NCBI RefSeq assembly: GCF_010730195.1
Contig: NZ_AP022613.1
Location: 4,836,001 to 4,900,000 of the forward strand
DNA from: Mycobacterium conspicuum
Lineage (GTDB): Bacteria; Actinomycetota; Actinomycetes; Mycobacteriales; Mycobacteriaceae
Direction: 5' to 3'
Length of the DNA: 64,000 nt
Below, piece by piece: positions 40,101 through 46,128 of the stretch. A program made the position numbers and the translations under genes. Position 1 is the first letter of the stretch. Each line of letters begins with the position of its first letter. The notes under the pieces are model-generated. The model did not search any database. It was not told the origin of the DNA and saw only the letters and a list, made by a program, of their open reading frames with translations.

Positions 40101-43100
40101 GTAATCGGCGCCGGCGTTCGACGTGGCCCAGACGCCGTGATCGCTGAAATGCGCGCTAACGCCGAACTCTGGATCACACAAGGGACGTTGAAGTTCATCG
40201 CGACGCGCGGGGACCGCCTTGCCCTGATGCATGCATCCTTCACCGGCACCGATCAAGGACCTCAGGCGTTCCTGACCGAAACGCTCGCAGTCGGCGAGAT
40301 CAACGCCGAGGAGCGCATCGTCGCGATCGTCACGTTCGACCTCGACGACCTCGATGACGCTCTTGAGGAGCTCGACGCGCGGTACGTCGCCGGTGAGGCG
40401 GGCGTTCACGCGGCCTCATGGTCGTTCGTCACGCGGACGACCTCCGCGATCAACCGACACGAGATGCCGCCGACGACACCGGATTCCGTGATGATCGACC
40501 ACCGGCTGCGCGCAACGCTCGGGACCGACGACCTGACCGCCTACATCCGCTCGGCATGGGACCTCACGCCGGACCTTCGCGTGTTCATCGAATCTGTACA
40601 TCGGTTGCACGACCTCGGGGCGGTCGTGACCCACGTATCGTGCGGGGCCTCACCGGAGGGCTTTGATGCCGAGTGGCGGCAGATCACGCTCATGACGGCC
40701 GAAGGCGGGCTGGGCAACCGGTGCGAAATATTCGACGAGGGAGACCTTGATGTCGCCATCGCACGCTTCGAGGGACTACATCCGCAGCCCCAGCTGCTAG
40801 ACAACGCGGCAAGTCGAGTGGCTGAGCGCTTCCTGGCCTGCTTGGTGCCGCGCGATTGGGATGCCATGGCAGAACTTCTTGTCGACGACTTTTGCGGCGA
40901 CGATCGCCGAAAGGTGGTGGGCGCGGGCGTCCGCCATGGTCGAGACGCCGAGATCGCTGACGTGCAGGCGATCGCCAACCTTGGACTCGTGAACGTGATG
41001 AGGACGGTCGTCGCGATCCGCGGGGCTCGGCTCGCTCTTCTCCGATGCCGCTTCGTATTTCGCGACCAAGGAGCCGAGGAGTTCATCGGCGAGCTATTCG
41101 GCATCGCCGAGATCAGCACCGACAATCGGATGACGGCCTACGTCTCGTTCGACCTCGACGACTTTGAGGCCGCCATCGCGGAACTCGACGCCCGATACCT
41201 GGCCGGCGAAGCGGCTGCTTACGCGCGCACGTGGTCGGTCATCGCTGGGGCATGCGCATCGCTCAATCGACGCATACTTCCCGCTACCACATCCGATTTC
41301 GTGGACATTGACCACCGGCCCCTTTCAATCGGGTCCGGTGACCTGAAGACATACCTCGGTGCCGTGCTGCGCGACGGCGCTCCTAACATCATCTACTTCG
41401 AAGCCGTTCATCGGCTCACCGACCTCGGCGCGGTCGTCACTCATACGGCGAGCGGGACATCACGAGAAGGCTTCTACGCTGAGTGGCGCCTGACTGACAT
41501 CTTCACGGTCGAAGGCGACCTGCTCAGCCGCTGCGAAATCTTCGACGACACAGACGTCGCCGCCGCACTCACGCGGTTCGATGAATTGCAACCGCAGGCA
41601 CCGCGTCTGGAGAATGCGGCAAGCCGGATATTGACCCGTTACTTCGGGTACTTTAGTGCCCGCGACTGGGAGGCGATCGCCGACACTTTGACCGACGACA
41701 GTTTCGTCGAAGATCGCAATTACATGGTGAACGCCGGTTTTTGGGAAGGTCGCGAGGCCGTGATCGCCAACCTGCGAGCCCTTGAGGAGGCTGGCACCCA
41801 CATCACGTTTACCGTCATCGCGACCCGCGGCGAGCGCCTCGCGCTTGTCGTCATGCGGTCCCCGAGCGCCGACCTGCGGTACGGAGAGTTCGACTCCGAG
41901 CTGCTCATCGTCGTTGAAAGCGACATCGATGATCGGCTGGCTAGACAGGCCGTGTTCAACTGCGACGATATCGACGATGCCTTCGCGGACCTTGATGCCC
42001 GCTACCTCGCCGGCGAAGCGGCCGCCCACGCGCACACGTGGTCGGTCATCGCAGGGATCTTCGCCGGAATGAACCGACACGAACTTCCAAATACGACGCC
42101 AAATTGGGCCAACGTCGACCGTCGGCGAGTCGTAGGGACTTTGGGGGGTGACCTGATCGCAACCCTCCGTGATACGTGGGACCTCACGCCCGAGTTCGCC
42201 ATCCAAGTCGAGGCTGTGCATCGACTAGCTGACCTGGGAGCGGTCGTCACTCTGGTTGCGCGCGGAACTTCGCCAGATGGCTTCGACGCCGAGTGGCGGA
42301 TAATTCAACTTCTCACTGTCGAAGGCGACCTGATGGACCGCTCGGAGCTATTCGACGAAGGAGACCTCGACGCCGCGCTCGCGAGGTTCGGCGAACTACA
42401 AGCGCCACGGTTGGAAAACGCGGCGAGCCGAGTGGCCGAACGTTTCCTGGCCCAATTCGCAACGGGCGGCTGGGACGAAATGGCGGAGATCTTGGCCGAC
42501 GACTTCACCAACGATGATCGCCGCCGAGTGGTGGGCGCGGGAATCCGACACGGCCGCGATCTTGAGATCACGGATATGCGAACGATTGCGGACCTCTGGG
42601 CGACCGACGTGACTTCAACGATCATCGCGACCCGCGGGAAATACCTTGTCCTCATACGTCTTTGCTTCCTGGGCCCCCAGCAGGGTCCCGAAAACTTCGT
42701 CACTGAGCTGTTCACCATCGTCGAGATCAATGCCGATGAAGAGGTTGTCAATGTCGTCTCGTTCGATTTCGACGACATCGACGCCGCCTTCGAAGAACTC
42801 GACCGTCGCTACCTTGCCGGCGAGGCGGCCGCCCACACACGTACGTGGTCGGTCATCGCAGAAGTTTGCGCTATGTTCAACCGCCACGAACTCCCAGCGA
42901 CGGACTGGCGCGTCATGGATCACCGACCGCTCGTCGGCGAACCGCTCGTGACCGCCACGGCGATAATGCGCTCCATTTGGAACCTCGCGCCAGACTTCAA
43001 CCAGCAGATCGAGGCGGTGCATCGGCTCAGCGCCTTCGGCGCCGTCATCGCAGTTAAGGCGTATGGGACCTCGACAGAAGGCCTCGTCGCCGAATGGCGA

Positions 43101-43211
43101 ATGATCCAGCTCCCGGTGGTCGACGGCGACCGACTCGATCGTTGCGAGATATTCGACGAGTCGGACCTGGACGCCGCGCTCGCGAGGTTCGACGAGCTCA
43201 GCGCCGAGTGA
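31179..43211 (+). CDS. Giant SARP-cyclase-ATPase regulator with a C-terminal SnoaL/NTF2-like array (4010 aa)
   Basis: One uninterrupted frame. Domains in order: OmpR-type winged helix (about 12-95; LGVLGPLQVRRDG, LQTHISSLRRALG); BTAD (about 100-250, ending DPGPDLRRLEAA) as in SARP activators; class III nucleotide cyclase (about 262-430) with metal Asp in LLTDIEGS, KTRGEGD, and transition-state Asn/Arg in GRAVNRAARL; AAA/STAND ATPase (about 460-800) with Walker A GEPGVGKT near 491 and Walker B VLILDDLHWA near 605; TPR-like helices (about 820-1280). From about 1287 to the end it is a tandem array of SnoaL-like modules. It has no signal peptide or TM helix, so a cytosolic sensor-regulator is likely. 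It replaces the Rv0890c/Rv0891c-type genes seen between gltA2 and citA in M. tuberculosis (recall). Effector and targets unknown. ATG 31191 is an alternative start. Confidence 0.9.
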   Translation: MIADMSSVSSVELGVLGPLQVRRDGATVAIPGAKPRAILTMLGLHNGSVVSADTLIALLWGDEPPRTAAKALQTHISSLRRALGEGVVVTQGTGWALQGLEVDATRYRAAAKAGRDAAAAGDTSQAVARFEEALALWRGIPELPEGRRGTSEKTRWIEGHAALAEDRADALLATGRAAELIGELEGAVADAPLRERRWGQLMLALYRAGRQGEALGAYQRARALLAEELGVDPGPDLRRLEAAIVAQDATLETPAAQHVPAVTRAVTFLLTDIEGSTAAWEADADAMAVALARHDELIEQVVTSRGGRLIKTRGEGDATFSVFERPSAAATAAIDLQEAISGEPWALREPMRVRVALHTGEVEFRDGDYFGRAVNRAARLRSLAAGGQILCSGATAELVIDSLPDDVVLADLGTRELRNLARPERVFELRLQAADDRTEPAATEPPVQRPALPSVLAGPGPFVGRGRELAQLFSAWQTALAGATNAALIAGEPGVGKTRLAGEWSQQAYDQGALVIYGRCDEDLGAPYQPFAEALRSLVPCLGAGKLRGLRGVEALLTLVPGLTDVVPDLSAPTRADPDTERYALFDAVVAVLGVASRSAPVVLILDDLHWAAKPTLLLLRHLLRFGEQNRVQILGTYRSTDLDRSHPLAAMLADLHRDGTANRIQLGGLDESDVTAYVAEAGYDDEKLARALASVTGGNPFFLIEALRHVEESGGQWDPSTLPQGVREAVSRRLSRLPAETNKALAAAAVVGSRFALDLVEHVVGDDLVDAFDEACKAGIVIEEPGGRYRFNHALVRQSLLAELPSVRRMRLHQRIAATLEEQPGAQDEQGELLAELAHHYFECAWAGNAAKAVEYCRRAADQAMARLAYEGAADLYDRALHALEEIDDELPDRDEQVAALLIARCEALLAAGDVASAAGAVSQLQEATRGSGRLAAWAACFDAQLSMLTHPDRLDEAESAVSAAAEKLAELGDTAGEAKAHTVRAGCLARLGRIGDCEIALDEALTAARRAREHRRVNAVLANAPLAALWGPNPVPRAGGRCLDVVRLLRITTESPAVEATSTRCQAVLEAFRGRDAAARRMIDSARRTVTELGLRHALLEVEQFAGIVELIAGDPAAAEPHLRQAYNGFRRMGLDADTAETAALLGRTCLALDRADEADELCTESERLAGHALKGSIAWRILRAQLLSRGNAHDEARRVAEDAVSRAERTDALVDHGDACLSLATVLAAAGDARGARAAAERAAELYQRKGAAALADKASGVVGTANLPHASRIETGSVVPSNSCAVAGSRLVDAVNREAWDEATELLASSVSVESRRKIVGFAPVDVPASQWPHDMSRYLEAGMVRYRQTVLAVRGDRFALFRLELGTADLSSGAPQDEELQVAALDDDGHVALQLKFDVEDIDAALAELDAQYAAAAPIELTNACLLAGNQLVDAIDREAWDEVEQLFAPCVSVESRRKIVGFPRIELPSSQWPEEMKRYLRAGMVRHRPVVIAVRGERLALFRIDITTADLSSDAPQDAMLQVVGLDEGGRFALQVWFDLEDIDAATAELDAQYTLEQRLRPPQDHPCARAFRRVATAMERGAWDELEKIHPPHRFESRRKVIGFIHDSLSASDVRSMFENTPLRLRHTIIAARGERLALARFEVGAADDSPGAPHDEMFHLVALDEGGRVELEMLFDIEDLDAAMAELDAQHARLEQGPDNACVIAIRRLDDALNRDAWDDAEQQFGTEISAEDRRKIVGFPRAILSPHEWVRGLRKIRALGAWRLRRAVIAVRGERLALTRFIVGPGDGDAGAPCEELLQLFCLDDDGHIAMQITFDLDDLDAATAELDAVYALFEEGRQRTLRLQNTASQVSGRFLAHFAARDWDAMAEMTADDFSSDDRRRVVGAGVQLGRQVDIENMRAWADVGITNMTSDVIATRGDRLFLGRTQFLGREQLPDAFHSEVLGIVEIDAENRVMGRVVFDLDDFDAAMAELETRYLAGEAAPYARTWSVIAGTYAAVGRNEFPALTPDCVTIDHRRGTAFAPGELPAYIRAGWELGMDVRPYVAAVHRLSDRGAVCSCAAGGVSREGFDAEWRHLALSMVEGDRGNRCEFFDEADLDAALARFAELHPPKPRLDNVATRVCERLSACFMARDWDALGQTVAEDICTDDRRRVVGEGIRRGRDAVIAEVSALAKLGVVNATSEFIATRGSRLALRRFRTFGSQQRSEEFHVEVLDVLELDSDERVAARVVFDPNDFDTAITELDARYRAGEAAAHAHTWSLTTAAYAAINRHELAELTPDWVSIDHRRGASFATGDMVSYVHALWDDAPDIKVYIENVHRLSDRGAVVTQAARGTSQQGFEAEWREIGIAIFDGDLLSRYELFDEADLEAALARFEELHPQTPRLANAASRALGRFFANFGACDWAAIAASLTDDSFIEDRNHMVNAGFWGGRDAVIANLRALEEAGTNITSTVIATRGERLALTLMRSPSGDPRYGEFNSELLVVVEIDSDDRLAAQVVFNLDDRAAAIAELDARYLAGEAAVHAHAWSGITRAYASLNRLEIPATAPHFVDIDHRSLAAIGPGDLKAYLSATMSDAAYSHAYVETVHRLTDFGAVVCHAASGTSSGGFDAEWRMTAVFTVEDQLLSRCEIFDEADVDAALARLEELHPQPRRLENAASRVAERSLAQFAARNWDALADMLADEFFQDDRRRVVGAGIRHGRNAQMADMRAIADVWITNGTSTVIATRGERLVLIRTGYSDPKQGPEAFLTETLCIVEIDADERAIAAVSFDLEDFDAALEELDARYLVGEGAAHAQTWSLVTRDYAALNRRELPATTADWINIDHRRVVAVEVGDVGASVRSVFEILSQATIYVEAVHRLTDVGTVVTQVVNATSQHGFDAEWREISILTFENGRISRCEVFDEADLDAALAKFDQLSHPMPQLANAATQVAERFLASFAARDWVAMAMLVANDFESDDRRAVIGAGVRRGPDAVIAEMRANAELWITQGTLKFIATRGDRLALMHASFTGTDQGPQAFLTETLAVGEINAEERIVAIVTFDLDDLDDALEELDARYVAGEAGVHAASWSFVTRTTSAINRHEMPPTTPDSVMIDHRLRATLGTDDLTAYIRSAWDLTPDLRVFIESVHRLHDLGAVVTHVSCGASPEGFDAEWRQITLMTAEGGLGNRCEIFDEGDLDVAIARFEGLHPQPQLLDNAASRVAERFLACLVPRDWDAMAELLVDDFCGDDRRKVVGAGVRHGRDAEIADVQAIANLGLVNVMRTVVAIRGARLALLRCRFVFRDQGAEEFIGELFGIAEISTDNRMTAYVSFDLDDFEAAIAELDARYLAGEAAAYARTWSVIAGACASLNRRILPATTSDFVDIDHRPLSIGSGDLKTYLGAVLRDGAPNIIYFEAVHRLTDLGAVVTHTASGTSREGFYAEWRLTDIFTVEGDLLSRCEIFDDTDVAAALTRFDELQPQAPRLENAASRILTRYFGYFSARDWEAIADTLTDDSFVEDRNYMVNAGFWEGREAVIANLRALEEAGTHITFTVIATRGERLALVVMRSPSADLRYGEFDSELLIVVESDIDDRLARQAVFNCDDIDDAFADLDARYLAGEAAAHAHTWSVIAGIFAGMNRHELPNTTPNWANVDRRRVVGTLGGDLIATLRDTWDLTPEFAIQVEAVHRLADLGAVVTLVARGTSPDGFDAEWRIIQLLTVEGDLMDRSELFDEGDLDAALARFGELQAPRLENAASRVAERFLAQFATGGWDEMAEILADDFTNDDRRRVVGAGIRHGRDLEITDMRTIADLWATDVTSTIIATRGKYLVLIRLCFLGPQQGPENFVTELFTIVEINADEEVVNVVSFDFDDIDAAFEELDRRYLAGEAAAHTRTWSVIAEVCAMFNRHELPATDWRVMDHRPLVGEPLVTATAIMRSIWNLAPDFNQQIEAVHRLSAFGAVIAVKAYGTSTEGLVAEWRMIQLPVVDGDRLDRCEIFDESDLDAALARFDELSAE
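35040..36741 (+). repeat. Four short SnoaL-like units (U1-U4) of the giant protein
   Basis: Units of about 135-145 codons start near 35040, 35463, 35897 and 36302. Each has a helix DAxxREAWDExE, a strand motif ESRRKIVGF (SRRKVIGF in U3, EDRRKIVGF in U4), a core AVRGERLALFR and an end motif FDxEDIDAAxAELDAQY. U1 and U2 are most alike (SSQWP/ASQWP, M.RYL.AGMVR, TADLSS.APQD). Linkers are Pro/Glu-rich. Confidence 0.85.
36742..43208 (+). repeat. Eight two-module SnoaL-like units (U5-U12) of the giant protein
   Basis: Units begin near 36742, 37557, 38371, 39180, 39993, 40806, 41617 and 42420, a period of about 810 bases (270 codons). Module A has AASRVAERFLAxFAARDWDA, DDRRRVVGAGIRHGR and STVIATRGERLAL, ending FDLDDFDAA.AELDARYLAGEAA. 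Module B has HTWSVIAG, a short IDHRR motif, VEAVHRLTDLGAVVT, GFDAEWR and ends RCEIFDEADLDAALARFEEL. With U1-U4 this makes twenty NTF2-like folds. U7 and U11 share a variant A module (VEDRN.MVNAGFW.GR.AVIANL) unlike the rest. Confidence 0.88.
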
Positions 43212-43232
43212 CACTCACTAGACTGGGTCGAT

Positions 43233-43739
43233 ATGCCGAGTTCCTTCGACGTCGTGACCGAATCATCCGCCAGCGTTGAACAGATTCATGCGGCCTACAG
43301 CCGCAAAGACTATTGGCTGGCCCGCATCGAGCCCGGCCCCACCCTCACCACGCTGGACTCCCTGACCATCCAGGACGACGGCACGATAGAAGTGCACATC
43401 ACCCAGCACATCGGCCGCCAGCTGCTGCCCGGGCCCGTGGGCAAACTCGTTCCCACCGAACTGAAGATGATGCACATAGAGACGTGGCGACCGGCCGGCG
43501 ACGGCCGGTTTCGCGGGCAGGTCGCAATCTCGACGTCGCCGAAGCTGGGATGGGGCCAAGTGGACGCGTGGCTGGATCCAGCAGATCCCGGCTCCCAACT
43601 GCGCTGCTCCCTGAAAGTTCAGGTCAAGATCCCGCTAGTGGGCGGCCGACTGGAAAAGTCCATCGGGCACAGCCTGACCTCCAGCGGCATCCCCGAGATG
43701 CAGCGCTTCACCGCCGACTGGATCGCCGAAAACGCCTAG
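43233..43739 (+). CDS. DUF2505 family protein
   Basis: This 168-aa SRPBCC-like domain protein is of the DUF2505 type common in actinobacteria: opening [20 protein letters not shown], the central beta-sheet [20 protein letters not shown], and the closing helix [20 protein letters not shown]. It probably binds a hydrophobic ligand in a cavity; no catalytic residues can be named. It starts 22 bases after the giant gene on the same strand and could be in its transcript. Its stop shares two bases with the stop of the convergent pdxH. Confidence 0.82.
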   Translation: MPSSFDVVTESSASVEQIHAAYSRKDYWLARIEPGPTLTTLDSLTIQDDGTIEVHITQHIGRQLLPGPVGKLVPTELKMMHIETWRPAGDGRFRGQVAISTSPKLGWGQVDAWLDPADPGSQLRCSLKVQVKIPLVGGRLEKSIGHSLTSSGIPEMQRFTADWIAENA

Positions 43740-44395
43740 GGCTGCAGACGCTCGACGCGGCCGCCGGTGACCCGAATCCGGTTGTGCACCCGGTTCTCCC
43801 GGCCCTGCCAGAACTCCACCACCTCGGGCGCGATGAGGTAGCCGCCCCAGTTCGGCGGCACCGGGACGCTCTCCGAATCGGCGAAGCGCTGCGTCACCTC
43901 GGCCAGCTGCTCGAGCAACGCCGCGCGCGACGCGATCGGCCGCGACTGGTGCGACGCCCACGCACCCAGCTGTGAGCCGCGCGGCCGTTTGGACCAGTAA
44001 TCCTCGGTGACCTGCGGCGCGACCTTGCTCACCGGGCCACGGATGTGGATCTGGCGGCCCAGCTGGTACCAGGGGAACGTCGCCGAGGCGTACGGCGTCG
44101 CCGCCAGCTCGTCGCCCTTGGCGGAGTCGTAGTTGGTGAAAAAAGTGATTCCGGTCTCGTCGGCGCTCTTGCACAACACCGTTCGGCTCACCGGCCGGCC
44201 ATTGCCGACGGTCGCCAGCACGAAGGCGTTCGGCTCGGACAGGCCGGCGCGTTCGGCGTCGTCAATCCACTTGCGGAACAACGCAAGCCAACCGCCATCC
44301 AGCCAATCCGCGTCGAGATCGGGGCTGCCGTCCTTCTCGACGGACCCGTACTCCACTCGCATGCCCGCCAGGTGTTGCTCATTTGATTCGGCCAT
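43736..44395 (-). CDS. pdxH: Pyridoxamine 5'-phosphate oxidase
   Basis: This 219-aa FMN enzyme oxidises pyridoxamine/pyridoxine 5'-phosphate to pyridoxal 5'-phosphate, the last step of B6 salvage. The fold is complete: [22 protein letters not shown]-binding [39 protein letters not shown], the PLP-site [13 protein letters not shown], the family signature segment [22 protein letters not shown], and a C-terminal RLQP (RLxP is the family ending). ATG 44395 (MAESNEQHL) is chosen; a GTG-led frame begins three codons earlier. It is divergent from citA across 72 bases. Confidence 0.93.
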   Translation of the reverse strand: MAESNEQHLAGMRVEYGSVEKDGSPDLDADWLDGGWLALFRKWIDDAERAGLSEPNAFVLATVGNGRPVSRTVLCKSADETGITFFTNYDSAKGDELAATPYASATFPWYQLGRQIHIRGPVSKVAPQVTEDYWSKRPRGSQLGAWASHQSRPIASRAALLEQLAEVTQRFADSESVPVPPNWGGYLIAPEVVEFWQGRENRVHNRIRVTGGRVERLQP

Positions 44396-44467
44396 CGCAC
44401 TCACGCTACCCAGCGTTCTTACCGGCCGGTAGCGTCGGCCCGACGCCGGGGTGCGAGAATTTTTCCC

Positions 44468-45589
44468 ATGACTGTGGTCCCGGAAAATTTTGTCGCCGGC
44501 CTGGAGGGCGTGGTGGCGTTCACTACCGAAATCGCCGAACCGGACAAAGACGGCGGCGCGCTGCGCTACCGCGGCGTGGACATCCAGGATTTGGTGAACC
44601 ACCAGGTCACATTCGGCGACGCGTGGGCGCTCCTGGTCGACGGCAAGTTCGGCCACGGGCTGCCGCCCGCCGAGCCGTTCCCGCTGCCGATCCACACCGG
44701 TGATGTGCGCGTCGATGTGCAGGCGGGCCTGGCGATGCTGGCGCCGATCTGGGGATACAAGCCGCTGCTGGACACCGACGAGGCCACCGCCCGCGACCAG
44801 CTGGCCCGCGCGTCGGTGATGGCGCTGTCCTACGTCGCCCAGTCCGCGCGCGGCATCTATCAGCCGGCGGTCCCGCAGCGCGTGATCGACGAATGCCCAA
44901 CGGTCACAGCACGTTTCATGACCCGCTGGCAGGGCGAGCCGGACCCCAAACACGTCGAGGCGATCGACGCCTACTGGGTGTCGGCCGCCGAGCACGGCAT
45001 GAACGCCTCGACGTTCACCGCGCGGGTGATCGCCTCGACCGGCGCCGACGTCGCGGCGGCGCTGTCCGGAGCGATCGGGGCGATGAGTGGGCCGCTCCAC
45101 GGCGGCGCGCCGGCGCGGGTGCTGCCGATGCTCGAAGAGGTGGAGCGCACCGGCGACGCCCGCGGCCTGGTCAAGGGGATCCTGGACCGCCACGAGAAGC
45201 TGATGGGCTTCGGCCACCGGGTCTACCGCGCCGAGGACCCGCGGGCGCGCGTGCTGCGGGCCACTGCCGAGCGGTTGGGTGCGCCGCGCTACGAGGTCGC
45301 GGTCGCCGTCGAGCAGGCCGCCCTGTCCGAGCTGCGGGAACGCCGTCCGGATCGGGCCATCGAGACCAACGTCGAGTTCTGGGCCGCGGTGATCCTCGAC
45401 TTCGCTAAGGTCCCGGCCAACATGATGCCGGCCATGTTCACCTGTGGGCGCACCGCGGGGTGGTGTGCCCACATCCTCGAACAGAAGCGACTGGGCAAGC
45501 TGGTGCGCCCGTCGGCCATCTATGTCGGACCGGGTCCGCGCAGCCCCGAGTCGGTGGAGGGCTGGGACCGGGTTCTCACCAACGCCTGA
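44468..45589 (+). CDS. citA: Citrate synthase 2, CitA
   Basis: This 373-aa citrate synthase has the same length as M. tuberculosis CitA. The small N-terminal domain ([21 protein letters not shown]) precedes the catalytic core. The two catalytic histidines are in [11 protein letters not shown] and [13 protein letters not shown]. The usual catalytic Asp (NVDF in GltA2) is Glu here, in [10 protein letters not shown], a conservative swap that keeps the carboxylate. The substrate-binding [15 protein letters not shown] segment is intact. It may supply citrate or methylcitrate activity under conditions other than those of GltA2. Short 72-base divergent region with pdxH. Confidence 0.92.
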   Translation: MTVVPENFVAGLEGVVAFTTEIAEPDKDGGALRYRGVDIQDLVNHQVTFGDAWALLVDGKFGHGLPPAEPFPLPIHTGDVRVDVQAGLAMLAPIWGYKPLLDTDEATARDQLARASVMALSYVAQSARGIYQPAVPQRVIDECPTVTARFMTRWQGEPDPKHVEAIDAYWVSAAEHGMNASTFTARVIASTGADVAAALSGAIGAMSGPLHGGAPARVLPMLEEVERTGDARGLVKGILDRHEKLMGFGHRVYRAEDPRARVLRATAERLGAPRYEVAVAVEQAALSELRERRPDRAIETNVEFWAAVILDFAKVPANMMPAMFTCGRTAGWCAHILEQKRLGKLVRPSAIYVGPGPRSPESVEGWDRVLTNA

Positions 45590-45675
45590 GCCGTAAACTG
45601 CGCACGCTCGCGATGAAGTTTGTCGGTGGGTGGAGTCAGTATGGGTGACACCCATCCGACCGCAAGGAGACCCTC

Positions 45676-46128
45676 ATGGCGATTAACGTCGAACCCGCAG
45701 TGATTCCCCACCTCGTCGTCGGCGATGCCGCTGCGGCGATCGATTTCTATACCAAGGCTTTTGGCGCCGAGGAGTTGGGCCGCGTTCCGCGCCAGGACGG
45801 CAAGCTGGTGAATGCCGCGGTACGCATCAACGGCTTCACGGTGATGCTCAACGATGACTTCCCGGAGACGTGCGGCGGCAAGTCGATGACGCCGACGTCG
45901 CTGGGGGGCACCCCGGTCACCATCCATCTGACGGTCGACGACGTCGACGCCAAGTTCCGGCGCGCCGTCGATGCGGGCGCGACCGTGATCGCCGAGCTGA
46001 CGGACCAGTTCTGGGGAGACCGCTACGGCGTGGTCGCCGACCCGTTCGGCCACCACTGGTCAATGGGGCAGCCGGTGCGTGAGGTCAGCATGGAGGAGAT
46101 CCAGGCGGCGATGTCCGGCGCTGGCTAG
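45676..46128 (+). CDS. VOC / PhnB-type glyoxalase family protein (Rv0887c-like)
   Basis: This 150-aa protein belongs to the PhnB/YdfO-like VOC group: VIPHLVVGDAAAAIDFYTKAFG at the start, VNAAVRINGFTVMLNDDFPE, HLTVDDVDAKFRRAVDAG and the closing WGDRYGVVADPFGHHWSMG. The His/Asp/Glu ligands of true glyoxalases are only partly evident, so the enzymatic role is open. AAGGAG precedes ATG 45676 closely. The last 69 bases overlap the 3' end of fprB on the other strand. Confidence 0.85.
   Translation: MAINVEPAVIPHLVVGDAAAAIDFYTKAFGAEELGRVPRQDGKLVNAAVRINGFTVMLNDDFPETCGGKSMTPTSLGGTPVTIHLTVDDVDAKFRRAVDAGATVIAELTDQFWGDRYGVVADPFGHHWSMGQPVREVSMEEIQAAMSGAG

Noticed and set aside
35040..43208. Regular repeats considered as a CRISPR or mobile tandem array
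   Set aside because: Units are 420-815 bases, coding and in one frame with protein-level conservation, so they are protein domains.
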